Shown here: positions 1-7,122 of the stretch, one piece after another
Layout: the number at the start of each line of letters is the position of its first letter
How positions within the stretch are numbered: the stretch's first letter is position 1
From: Akkermansia muciniphila
GTDB taxonomy: Bacteria; Verrucomicrobiota; Verrucomicrobiia; Verrucomicrobiales; V1-33
Assembly: GCA_945900785.1 (NCBI GenBank)
Contig: CAMDJM010000039.1
Coordinates: forward strand, 1-43,248
DNA length: 43,248 nucleotides
Reading direction: 5' to 3'
Notes under the pieces: generated by a model
What the model saw: the letters and a program-made list of their open reading frames with translations, nothing else
What the model was told of the DNA's origin: nothing
Databases searched by the model: none
Made by a program: the position numbers and the translations under genes

Positions 1-2
1 TC

Positions 3-212
3 GCGATCACCTTCAGCGAGGCCATCAACGAGGCCGTCTGCGAGTCTATCTGCGAGGCCAGTGAGATGGAGGTCGAACCGGTCGAGCCAGTCGAGCCGGT
101 CGAGCCGGTCGAGCCGGTCGAGCCGGTCGAGCCGGTCGGGCAGGTCGAGCAGGTCGAGCCGGTCGAGGGGCGCGGAGAAGAGCCAGCCATCAGGAGGCCA
201 CGGGGAGCTTGA
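3..212 (+). CDS. C-terminal end of an unknown gene with (Val-Glu-Pro)n tail (partial)
   Basis: An open frame enters from the left edge and stops with TGA at 210-212. It reads a Glu/Ala-rich stretch, then about seven perfect Val-Glu-Pro units encoded by a 9-bp GTCGAGCCG repeat (about 72-147), then a short basic tail ending RRPRGA. I chose this frame over the alternatives (Arg-Ser-Ser on plus; low-complexity on minus) because it stays open to the window edge and gives a plausible acidic, proline-spaced rod. Its last 23 bases overlap convergently with the end of the replication helicase gene. The rest of the gene is outside the window, so the function cannot be named. It may be a cargo gene of the mobile element. 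Confidence 0.4.
   Translation, partial: AITFSEAINEAVCESICEASEMEVEPVEPVEPVEPVEPVEPVEPVGQVEQVEPVEGRGEEPAIRRPRGA
70..165. repeat. 9-bp tandem repeat (GTCGAGCCG)n
   Basis: Near-perfect direct repeats of GTCGAGCCG, with degenerate units at both ends (GTCGAACCG, GTCGAGCCA, GTCGGGCAG, GTCGAGCAG). The unit is a multiple of three, so copy-number change would keep the Val-Glu-Pro frame and alter only tail length. There are no spacers, so it is not a CRISPR array. Confidence 0.9.
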
Positions 213-1662
213 TGCTCCACCAGCGTTTATCTTTAGCGCGGTGGCTGAACACTACGTTGGGCATTTCATCCGCCAGCCGTCCCAGCAGCCTACCGGTGAT
301 TCTCATCTTGCGGAAAAAGCGGGTGGCGGATTCCGAGACGGAGTCTGAAGATTCAAGCTGGCCTTCAAGGTCACTGGCGGAGCCAGTCCATTCCCCCCCC
401 GGAGCAAGCCAGCGTTGTATCAAATCCAACAGTTCCATTTCCGGGGCATCCTCCCGGAGCCGGGCGGCAAGCTCCGGGTCGGCATACTCACGCAAGCCAA
501 AGCGCCCGCCGAAAAGGTGGGGATACTGATTCCGTAGGTCATCCGTTTCTGTCAGGTCATAGAGCAGGGATGGCAGTTCCGCCGCCAGCGCCTTACGGAA
601 GGCGAGCTTTTCAGCTGAGGTGACTGTGGGCATAGGCATCGGAACCTTCATGGCTCGGAACAACAGCACTTTATCAGCGAGGTCAGGGGTCAGGGCGGGG
701 AGCATGAGTATGGTCTCTTGCTGGTCATTCACTGTAATGCTGGTTCGCCAGAACGGGTCAAGATTTGCAGCTTCTGAAAATTTGCCTTCCACGCTGAACG
801 TGTCACAAACGCATAACATCTTAAGCCTTTCCTTCAAAACCGCCCTTGTATCTCCTCTCATAATTGCCGGGAGTTCTTCAACTGCTAAATGTTCGCTGCC
901 CGCCAATTGGGAGTTAAAACGGTCCACTCCAAACAGCCAATTGGTTGGATTAGCCACCCGCCCGCCGAGAACCGGGGTCAGCAGATTATTTTGCAGGCGG
1001 CTCTTTCCTCCTCCCTGAGGACCGCATAAGATGCAGATTTGCCCACGGTCGCGGGAGCCGGTGACTAGGGCTTCATATGCCAGCTTCACGTAGGCGAGGA
1101 AGTGCCACTTTTGCGTGCCGAGGATGCCGTCAAGAATTGCGTTCCAGATGGGCCATCCTTCGCCTCTTTCCGGTTTGATGATGATCGGGCTTCGCCGCAC
1201 CAGCACCCGCCGCCCGCCGATGGTGTGACAGCCTGCAAAGGATCCTGCCAAGGCATCTATCGTCAAATCCACAGCGCGATGCTCCCGTGCGAATAGCAGC
1301 AAGCGGTCACAGTCGGAAAGCGGGCCATCTTTCGGACGCTTGCCCTCAATGCCATCGGCCAACAAAGCCGCGCGGATGTTCCCCGGGTTCAGTTCCAGCC
1401 ATCGGCCATCAGGGCCAGGCATGTGATAGGCTCCATCTTTGCTGTTTTGCCACCAGATGCCGAGCCGTTCTGCCACCGCGCCCGCATCGAAGCAGTCCGC
1501 GCTTGCCATAGCGGGAGCCATGGGGCCGGGAGCGGGCGGAGGAGGGGGCAGGAAATCGGCCGGGATAAATTCCGCCGGTGCGCCGCTGTCCTTGCGGGCA
1601 ATGCGTCCGGCGCGTTTTCTGGCAGGTGCGGGGGCGGGGTTTTGTGGGTCTTTTTTGGGCAT
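190..1662 (-). CDS. Replication helicase/primase-type P-loop ATPase of a mobile element
   Basis: This 490-residue protein has a Pro/Ala-rich N-terminus (residues 1-55). A linker leads to a Walker A motif GPQGGGKS at 214-221 and a Walker B-like stretch AVEELP at about 260-265. This layout fits the D5/VapE-type superfamily of phage and plasmid replication ATPases, which open DNA next to a primase, and the TOPRIM primase gene lies directly upstream. I infer that the two form the element's replication module. The start follows a C9T5 run with no Shine-Dalgarno sequence. The last bases overlap the convergent Val-Glu-Pro gene. The family assignment is good; the exact subfamily is uncertain. Confidence 0.75.
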   Translation of the reverse strand: MPKKDPQNPAPAPARKRAGRIARKDSGAPAEFIPADFLPPPPPAPGPMAPAMASADCFDAGAVAERLGIWWQNSKDGAYHMPGPDGRWLELNPGNIRAALLADGIEGKRPKDGPLSDCDRLLLFAREHRAVDLTIDALAGSFAGCHTIGGRRVLVRRSPIIIKPERGEGWPIWNAILDGILGTQKWHFLAYVKLAYEALVTGSRDRGQICILCGPQGGGKSRLQNNLLTPVLGGRVANPTNWLFGVDRFNSQLAGSEHLAVEELPAIMRGDTRAVLKERLKMLCVCDTFSVEGKFSEAANLDPFWRTSITVNDQQETILMLPALTPDLADKVLLFRAMKVPMPMPTVTSAEKLAFRKALAAELPSLLYDLTETDDLRNQYPHLFGGRFGLREYADPELAARLREDAPEMELLDLIQRWLAPGGEWTGSASDLEGQLESSDSVSESATRFFRKMRITGRLLGRLADEMPNVVFSHRAKDKRWWSIKLPVAS

Positions 1663-1687
1663 CTGAAAAAGGGGGGGGGAGGGAGGT

Positions 1688-2728
1688 TTAGAAGTTCATG
1701 CAGTCGGCTAGTTCGGCATCTTCCGCCGCCAGCCGGGGCCATTCCTTGGCCACGTCGTTTAAGTCCTTCAGGGGCTGGCCATCTGCGCCGGTCAGACCGG
1801 AGAGGTCGAAGGCATCCACCACCGCGCCCGCTTCTGTCAGGGCGTCCTGCCAGCGGGCCGCGCCATCAATGCCGGGGGCGGAGCCATCCAGGCGGGGCGG
1901 GTCGGCATGGGGAAAGAGGCGCACCCGCTTCCCCCGAAAGAGCGTCAGGGCGTCCGGCAGGATGCGGCATCCTGCGCCAAGCATGGCGCACACTCCCACG
2001 TCAGGCAGCACGCCAGCCGCGCGGGCGAGGTGCAGCGCCGCGAGCAAGTCCGCGCCACCTTCCACCAGCACCACCCGCAGGCGCTGGCACGCCTCAGCCG
2101 CTCCCACAGGCCACCCGGCACGCGAGCCGGGCAGGGTCCATGCTTTCACGCCGGGGCCGTCATCCTTGCGGGGAAAGAGCAGGCCATCCATGCGCCGCGC
2201 CTGACAAATCCAGCCGCTGGCATCGGTCAATGCCCACGCCGGAAAAGAGCGCCAGACACAACGCCAGAGCAGGCCGCGCCGTGAGGCTTCCGCCAGAGCG
2301 GCAGGATGCAGGCCACGGAGCGCCGCCAGCGCGTCCATGTCCTCCGGGGTCATGGAGACAAGGCGCGGCAGGGCGGGCTTGCGTGGGGGCGGCTCCGGGG
2401 CCGCTGGCAGCACGCGCCGCATTGGAGCCGGGGGGCGGGCGTCCCCATGGCGCACGCCTGCCACTTCCAGAAAAAGGCGGCAGGCATCCGCCGGGGTCAA
2501 TCCTTCCACCTTGCCCAGCAGGGCGGGGGCATCGAAGGTTTCACCGCTGGAAAAGTCGTGGAATAACTGCCCGCCCGCCAGCAGGGAGCCGGAAGGGGAC
2601 CGATCTTCCCGCCATGGCACGCGGCAGCTTTTGGCGGGGATCCATTCCCACCCACGCCGCGCCGCCAGCAGAGGGATGCACACGCGCTCCTTGGCCAGCG
2701 CCAGCATGGACGTGTCAGGCTTGGCCAT
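1688..2728 (-). CDS. TOPRIM-domain DNA primase of a mobile element
   Basis: This 346-residue protein has an N-terminal region of CHC2-primase character (about 1-90, WREDRSPSGS and FHDFSSGETFD) without an obvious full set of zinc ligands. A TOPRIM-like core follows, with the acidic motif VEGGAD at 222-227. The second acidic motif reads PHAD at 273-276, where an Asp-x-Asp is usual. The C-terminal KDLNDV (321-326) is typical of phage and satellite primases. Its role would be primer synthesis at the element's origin, working with the helicase encoded 25 bases downstream. The start overlaps the upstream gene's end by 14 bases, so the genes are probably translated together. Whether the altered second motif leaves it active cannot be told from sequence. 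Confidence 0.7.
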   Translation of the reverse strand: MAKPDTSMLALAKERVCIPLLAARRGWEWIPAKSCRVPWREDRSPSGSLLAGGQLFHDFSSGETFDAPALLGKVEGLTPADACRLFLEVAGVRHGDARPPAPMRRVLPAAPEPPPRKPALPRLVSMTPEDMDALAALRGLHPAALAEASRRGLLWRCVWRSFPAWALTDASGWICQARRMDGLLFPRKDDGPGVKAWTLPGSRAGWPVGAAEACQRLRVVLVEGGADLLAALHLARAAGVLPDVGVCAMLGAGCRILPDALTLFRGKRVRLFPHADPPRLDGSAPGIDGAARWQDALTEAGAVVDAFDLSGLTGADGQPLKDLNDVAKEWPRLAAEDAELADCMNF

Positions 2729-3152
2729 GAGGCGGGCGGGGTTGTGCCACCAGCGCGGCTAGTTCGGGCGCAAGCGGCAGGGTGCGCCATTCTGCATCAG
2801 AGATCAAATCCAGCGCCGGACTGCCCCGCAGGAAGCTCACGCGCAAGCCCGCCGCCTTCCATCGCCGTTGCGCTATTTGAGCGAGGGCATTCCAAAAATG
2901 GGCAGGCTCTTTCCGCGCTTCCTGGATAAACCGCGCCAATTCCAGCGCACAACGCCCCCGGAGCGGCACGCCGGGCGCTTCTATCAGCATCCGCACTGCT
3001 GCACGGTCGATTTCCCAAAGGCAGGAAATCCTTGCGCGGGCCATCCTGACTAATTCCGCCGCTTTCAACGCGTCGGGGCTGGCATCCCTACCGGGGCCGA
3101 TGTCTCCGGGAAAGAGATCGCCTTGCCCTCCATGAGTGATGGGCGGGCTCAT
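2715..3152 (-). CDS. Hypothetical mobile-element protein
   Basis: A 145-residue mostly helical protein rich in Ala, Arg and Leu, with no signal peptide or membrane segment. I do not recognise the family. Its start codon overlaps the stop of the upstream HTH gene in an ATGA, and its end overlaps the primase start by 14 bases. It is therefore embedded in the replication operon. Its position between regulator and primase suggests a replication accessory or control role, but that is inference from context only. Confidence 0.6.
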   Translation of the reverse strand: MSPPITHGGQGDLFPGDIGPGRDASPDALKAAELVRMARARISCLWEIDRAAVRMLIEAPGVPLRGRCALELARFIQEARKEPAHFWNALAQIAQRRWKAAGLRVSFLRGSPALDLISDAEWRTLPLAPELAALVAQPRPPHGQA

Positions 3153-3406
3153 TCGGCGCTGGAGTGCTTGAGAATGAAATTCGTCAAGCTGTCCCGAAAG
3201 ACCAGCCGGACGCCCCGGAGCGCCCCCCGCCGCCGGATGCAGGCGGATTTGATAGCGCCGGTTTTTAGCAGCTCGTAAAGGTGCGAGCGGGAAAGGCCGG
3301 AGTATTTGGCCGCTGCGGGAACGCGAAGAAATTCCGCTTCGATGGATTCAGCTTGTGATGGTGCAGCAGGCGCACCTTGGACGTTGTGATGTGTTTTTGA
3401 TTTCAT
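3149..3406 (-). CDS. AlpA/excisionase-like helix-turn-helix protein
   Basis: A small protein (85 residues from this start) whose middle, RVPAAAKYSGLSRSHLYELL (about 28-47), is a MerR/HTH_17-type winged helix as in AlpA and Xis-like excisionases. Such proteins bind att or promoter DNA and control excision or early gene expression. The frame is open further upstream (to 3466). I prefer the ATG at 3406 (or 3412) because a promoter with -10 at 3438-3443 would start transcription near 3431, between the long start and these ATGs. It heads an operon with the unknown protein, primase and helicase, and lies next to the integrase, as expected for a control gene of an integrative element. Confidence 0.7.
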   Translation of the reverse strand: MKSKTHHNVQGAPAAPSQAESIEAEFLRVPAAAKYSGLSRSHLYELLKTGAIKSACIRRRGALRGVRLVFRDSLTNFILKHSSAE

Positions 3407-3437
3407 GTTCATTTGATAACGGATGCAGATTGCAGCG

Positions 3438-3466
3438 GTTATATTAGCATGAAGGTCAAAATCCAA
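3438..3466 (-). promoter_or_regulatory. Candidate promoter of the element's replication operon
   Basis: On the minus strand, TTGGAT (3461-3466) is followed after 17 bases by TATAAC (3438-3443). The -10 box is one mismatch from consensus; the -35 box is weak. It lies about 30 bases upstream of the preferred HTH-gene start. Sequence match only. Confidence 0.4.
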
Positions 3467-3638
3467 TTCTTACTGGATCTCTTAGGCTCTACTTGACTTC
3501 CAAGGACTGAGCCGCTTATTAAAGTGTTGAAAATCAATACAATGCGCAGAACGGCAGATTCTGGCCAGGACTTGGGGGGGCGGAGGGGGGGCGCTAGCTG
3601 AATCAGGAGCTGCCCGCTGGCGCGACCACCGCTATAAG

Positions 3639-4793
3639 TCAGGAAATGCGCATGGATTCCGCCGCGCGTCGGAGGCTTTCTTTTTCAACGTGGACATAGT
3701 GATGGCTTGCGCCGATGTCTGAATGCCCCAGCAGCTCCATGGCCGTCTTGAGAGGCACGCCAGCCGCTTCCAGCAGGGAGCGGGCGGTATGGCGCAGGCT
3801 GTGAAAGGAGAGGTCGGCTTTCTTGCGCGGGGCGGAGCGTCCCTTACCCTTCCCATCATGGGCGGATGCCCCGGCGGGTAGTTCCGCCACGGTGCGCAAG
3901 CCGGCCGATTCCAGCAACTCCCCGAAATGCCGGGAGAGGGTGGAAACCTTACCCTTTGCCCCAGCCACCAGCGCCGCCGCGCGGGGATGCACCATGGCCT
4001 TGGGATCATCCGCCGCCGGGAGCGTGGCCAGATGCTCCGCCAGCGCGGTATTGATCGGAATCGCCATTTTCCGCCCCGTTTTTTTCGTGATGATAGATAG
4101 CTCCCCGCGTGCGATGTCGATTTGCGACCACCGCAGCGCGGCGATGTCTCCCAGCCGCTGCCCCGTGTAGAGGCCGAAAAGGATCAGGGAGCGCCATTCC
4201 GCATCCGCCGCCGCCAGCAGCTTTTGCAGTTCCGGCACGGAGAAGGGACGCCGGGCGTCCACCGCGTCCTTGTCCTCCTTGAACAGCTTCAATCCCACAA
4301 AGGGATCATCGAAGGAATACCCTTCCTCACGCGCCGCCTTGAGCAGCATCTTGATCAGCTTCAGCCGGTGATTGCCGGTGACCGGGTGGCCATCCGCGAG
4401 GGCTTTCTTGTAACGGGTGACATCGGCACGGGACAGATGCAGGATCGGCTGGGCTGCCCGCTCCCCCATGGAAGCCAGGAAATGATTGATGCCGTTGGAA
4501 TAGACAGAGAACGTGGAAGGCGACACGGAGGGCTTGAGTTCGTCCAGCCAGGCGCGGGCGAATTTCTCCACCGTGGTTTCCGCCTGCCCGCCTTCATCGA
4601 AGATTTCAGATAGGACGCGGTGCGCCTGCCCCCGTGAGATTTTCCGCCGGGAGGCTTCCTCCCATGTATCCGCGATTTTTTGCGCTTCAGAGCGCTTCAG
4701 TTTTTTGGTGGAACGCTTCCGCCGCCGTCCGGCTTCATCCGTGAAACAGGCGGTCCAGAAATTCGATTTGGGATGCTTCCAGAGTGAGGCCAT
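3639..4793 (-). CDS. Tyrosine recombinase/integrase
   Basis: A phage-type integrase of 384 residues from the ATG at 4793 (MASLWKHPKS). An upstream in-frame ATG at 4850 would add a hydrophobic 19-residue extension that looks non-native. An N-terminal arm and SAM-like core-binding domain occupy about 1-170, and the catalytic domain follows. The catalytic set is complete: Arg213 in YTGQRLGD, His331 and Arg334 in HSLRHT, His357 in LLGHSD and Tyr366 in HHYVHV. It would integrate and excise the element at a tRNA gene, since the tRNA 3' end (4923-4947) lies 130 bases upstream of its start. It is separated from the HTH operon by about 230 bases containing two G7 tracts. Confidence 0.9.
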   Translation of the reverse strand: MASLWKHPKSNFWTACFTDEAGRRRKRSTKKLKRSEAQKIADTWEEASRRKISRGQAHRVLSEIFDEGGQAETTVEKFARAWLDELKPSVSPSTFSVYSNGINHFLASMGERAAQPILHLSRADVTRYKKALADGHPVTGNHRLKLIKMLLKAAREEGYSFDDPFVGLKLFKEDKDAVDARRPFSVPELQKLLAAADAEWRSLILFGLYTGQRLGDIAALRWSQIDIARGELSIITKKTGRKMAIPINTALAEHLATLPAADDPKAMVHPRAAALVAGAKGKVSTLSRHFGELLESAGLRTVAELPAGASAHDGKGKGRSAPRKKADLSFHSLRHTARSLLEAAGVPLKTAMELLGHSDIGASHHYVHVEKESLRRAAESMRIS

Positions 4794-4858
4794 GGCAGAA
4801 AATGGAGATGTGAGGAAAAACCAAGGTAAGAACGTGGGTAAGAACATCAAGCGGTATT

Positions 4859-4878
4859 AAGGAGGTCCAAGGAGGTCC
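4859..4878. repeat. Tandem 10-bp direct repeat beside the att site
   Basis: AAGGAGGTCC occurs twice in direct succession (4859-4868, 4869-4878), between the integrase start and the tRNA remnant. Short direct repeats at this position are often arm-type integrase or Xis sites. That role is inferred from position alone. Confidence 0.5.
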
Positions 4879-4922
4879 ATTCTACGGGGGAATTCGCCTT
4901 TCCAAGGGGCATTTATTGATAT

Positions 4923-4947
4923 GTGGGTTCGATTCCCGCTGGAGCCA
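4923..4947 (+). other. tRNA 3'-end remnant, probable attachment site (attR)
   Basis: The segment has a T-arm (GTGGG 4923-4927, loop TTCGATT 4928-4934, CCCGC 4935-4939, five pairs including one G-U) followed by a 7-nt acceptor strand TGGAGCC and discriminator A. No anticodon arm, D-arm or matching 5' acceptor (GGCTCCA) is found upstream, so it is not a complete tRNA gene. Elements that integrate into tRNA genes leave such a fragment at the far junction. Its plus orientation predicts the intact tRNA to the left of the window, making 4947 the approximate right boundary of the element. Confidence 0.75.
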
Positions 4948-5073
4948 CTTCCTTAAGGCTGAAGGGGTTTTGGTGGGCAGGGGCTGAGGGTAGAAACCGG
5001 AGCGTGAAACCGCTGGGGGCGGTGGCGATGTCCGGGCGCGGGTGGTCTGAGTAGAAGGAGGGGCAGTGAAGGG

Positions 5074-6018
5074 CTAGTTGTCGTTGAGTTCGTCCCAGCC
5101 GGCTGGCAGGCGGAGGCCGATTTCGCGGAGGTCTTTTTCGGCGGCGATACGGCGTTGCTGGCGGGCTTCCTCATATTTCTGCAATTGGTCAGGACGGAGG
5201 ACGGAACGGATGGCGTCGTTGCGGGACTGACCGGCGGGGAGAGGGGAGGTGTCGCCGCTGAGGCCTTCAAATTGCATGGCGGGATCGAAGTCCGGCGAAC
5301 TGCGGGCCATGAGGGCGAAGACCTGATCCTGCTGGCCGGCATCCAGTTCCACGAGGCTGTTCAAGCGGGTGACGCGGCGGTCGGCTTCGGCTTGGACCTG
5401 CTCCAAGCGCTGGGCCATGCGGTCGGCTTTGTATTGGGCGAGATCCTTTCCGGTGAGGGTGGCGGTCATGGCGTCATCCAAGCCTTCATTGCGTTTGAAG
5501 CGCTTTTCGCCTTTCATCATGTCCTCCAGGGTGACGTTGTCGCTGGCATTCATGGCCCGGTAGGCGGCGAGGTCGCTTTCGAGTTTCTTTTCCTGCCAAG
5601 CGCGGATGGAGTCCTGCTGGGCGGGAGTCAGGGCGTATTTGCGGGTGAGTTCCTGGAGGGTGAATTCCGCGTCCTTTTTCAGGTTTTTGCGGTGAATGCG
5701 TTCGAAGAGGGGGGAGAGATCGCGCATGGCGGGGCGGACGGCGCGGTAAAGGTCATCCAGGTCCACTTCGCGTCCGGCTTTGATGTCTTCCATGATGGAG
5801 CGCATGCCGCGGGCGAGCTTTTGTTGGGTGGAGGCTTCGGGTTTGGGGGCGCGGGCTTCTGCGGCAGCGAGTTCGATGCGGGTGCGGGCGAGTTCGCGCT
5901 CGGTGTCGGCCAGTTTTTCTTCGGGGCTGCCCGCAGGGGGCGGGAAGCTTTGCTGGAAGAGGATCGCTCCCGCGATGCCGAGGACGCAGCCGGTCAAAAT
6001 GAGTAAGGGGGCACGCAT
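5074..6018 (-). CDS. Membrane-anchored coiled-coil protein, function unknown
   Basis: A 314-residue protein with a single N-terminal hydrophobic segment (about residues 4-23, LLILTGCVLGIAGAILF) that acts as anchor or uncleaved signal. The rest is long, charged and helical: a Glu/Arg/Ala-rich coiled coil at about 33-60 and further helices to about 290. The composition resembles periplasmic helical proteins such as the Spy/CpxP type, but no diagnostic motif is visible, so I leave it unnamed. It is transcribed divergently from the ABC transporter genes across a 117-base gap, so the two units may share control sequences. About 125 bases without a gene separate its end from the att site. Confidence 0.65.
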   Translation of the reverse strand: MRAPLLILTGCVLGIAGAILFQQSFPPPAGSPEEKLADTERELARTRIELAAAEARAPKPEASTQQKLARGMRSIMEDIKAGREVDLDDLYRAVRPAMRDLSPLFERIHRKNLKKDAEFTLQELTRKYALTPAQQDSIRAWQEKKLESDLAAYRAMNASDNVTLEDMMKGEKRFKRNEGLDDAMTATLTGKDLAQYKADRMAQRLEQVQAEADRRVTRLNSLVELDAGQQDQVFALMARSSPDFDPAMQFEGLSGDTSPLPAGQSRNDAIRSVLRPDQLQKYEEARQQRRIAAEKDLREIGLRLPAGWDELNDN

Positions 6019-6066
6019 GTGGCAGGCATATTAGCCGGCGGAGGGAAGGCGGGGCAAGGCTTCTTT

Positions 6067-6094
6067 TTGACAACAGCTAGCGCCGGGATGGATT
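6067..6094 (+). promoter_or_regulatory. Candidate promoter of the ABC transporter operon
   Basis: A perfect -35 TTGACA (6067-6072) lies 16 bases before a weak -10 TGGATT (6089-6094), 42 bases upstream of the ATPase ATG. The weak -10 limits confidence. Confidence 0.3.
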
Positions 6095-6135
6095 GGGATT
6101 GTCAATTCCGGGGGGCGTGCTTTGATGGCAGCGAC

Positions 6136-7122
6136 ATGTCCGCTGTGCTGCACCCGGTTTCCCCTGCGATCCAGATCCAGGATCTCCGGGTGGATTACGG
6201 AAAGTTCGTGGCAGTGGATGACTTGACGATCTCGGTGCCGGCGGGAGAGATTTTCGGGCTGGTGGGGCCTAACGGGGCGGGGAAAACGAGCACCTTCAAG
6301 GTGCTGGCCACGCTGATGGAGCCTACCTATGGGGAGGTGAGGCTGGCGGGAATTGAAATTTTCGAGCAGCCGGAAGCAGCGCGGCGGGTGATGGCCTATA
6401 TGCCGGATCTGGCCCCGGTGCCGTCGGATTTGAAGGTGTGGGAATTTTTGGATTGTTTCGCGGAAGCCCATGAGCTGGGCAACGCGGCGCAGCGCCGGGA
6501 GCGCATCGAGGAGTGCCTTGATCTGGTGAGTTTGGCTGACAAAAATAACGTTTTTTGCAAAACGCTCTCAAGGGGTCAGACGCAGCGCCTGGTGCTGGCC
6601 AAGACTCTGCTGCACCGGCCGAAGGTGCTGATTTTGGATGAGCCGGCAAGTGGCATGGATCCGATGTCGCGGCGGCAGTTGCGTCTGGCCCTGCGCAATC
6701 TGGCGGCAGATGGGGCTACGGTGATCGTGAGTTCCCACATTCTCAGTGAGTTATCGGAGATGTGCACTTCCATCTGTGTGATGAACCGGGGAAAGCTTCT
6801 GGCAGCGGGTTCCGTGGAGGAAGTGAGGCGGGTGCTGGGCCGGACGGAGCGGATCCTGACGTTGGGGGTCGTGGAACGGGTGGATGAGGCGGTGGGCTGG
6901 CTGCAGGGGCGGGAGCATGTGGCAGAGGTGCGGCTTGCCGGGGAACGCATTGCCTTCAGTTTCGCCGGCAGTGCGCGGGATCAGGCGCAGTTGGTGTCGG
7001 ATCTGGTGCAGGAGGCATTTTTAATCCATGCGCTGGAGGAGCAGCGCTCCACGTTTGAGGAGATCCTGCTGGATGTTTCCGGGTCCAATGCTGCTGCTGC
7101 CCCTAACCTGCCGCTTTCATGA
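6136..7122 (+). CDS. ABC transporter ATP-binding protein
   Basis: From the ATG at 6136 this is a 328-residue single-domain ABC ATPase. The frame is open further upstream, but homology begins just after this ATG. Walker A is GPNGAGKT at 44-51, the signature LSRGQ at 144-148, Walker B VLILDEP at 164-170 and the switch His is His201. The Q-loop position reads YMPD, so the usual Gln is Asp. The C-terminal 100 residues form the accessory region typical of drug or ABC-2 export ATPases. Its stop overlaps the permease start in an ATGA, so the two are translationally coupled and form an exporter. The substrate cannot be inferred. Confidence 0.92.
   Translation: MSAVLHPVSPAIQIQDLRVDYGKFVAVDDLTISVPAGEIFGLVGPNGAGKTSTFKVLATLMEPTYGEVRLAGIEIFEQPEAARRVMAYMPDLAPVPSDLKVWEFLDCFAEAHELGNAAQRRERIEECLDLVSLADKNNVFCKTLSRGQTQRLVLAKTLLHRPKVLILDEPASGMDPMSRRQLRLALRNLAADGATVIVSSHILSELSEMCTSICVMNRGKLLAAGSVEEVRRVLGRTERILTLGVVERVDEAVGWLQGREHVAEVRLAGERIAFSFAGSARDQAQLVSDLVQEAFLIHALEEQRSTFEEILLDVSGSNAAAAPNLPLS

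Noticed and set aside
70..165. Possible CRISPR array at the left edge
   Set aside because: The repeats are 9 bp, contiguous and without spacers.
61..348. Plus-strand frame reading Arg-Ser-Ser repeats
   Set aside because: It is the alternative reading of the 9-bp repeat, runs deep into the helicase gene and looks like a shadow of the Val-Glu-Pro frame.
1423..2730. 435-codon plus-strand frame opposite primase and helicase
   Set aside because: Arg/Pro/Gly-rich composition with no motif; the minus-strand frames carry the real domains.
3570..3592. G-quadruplex in the two G7 tracts
   Set aside because: Only two long G tracts are adjacent; a stable intramolecular quadruplex is possible but not supported by four clear tracts.
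4851..4947. Complete tRNA gene
   Set aside because: Only the T-arm and 3' acceptor strand can be drawn; anticodon and D-arms and the 5' acceptor partner are absent.
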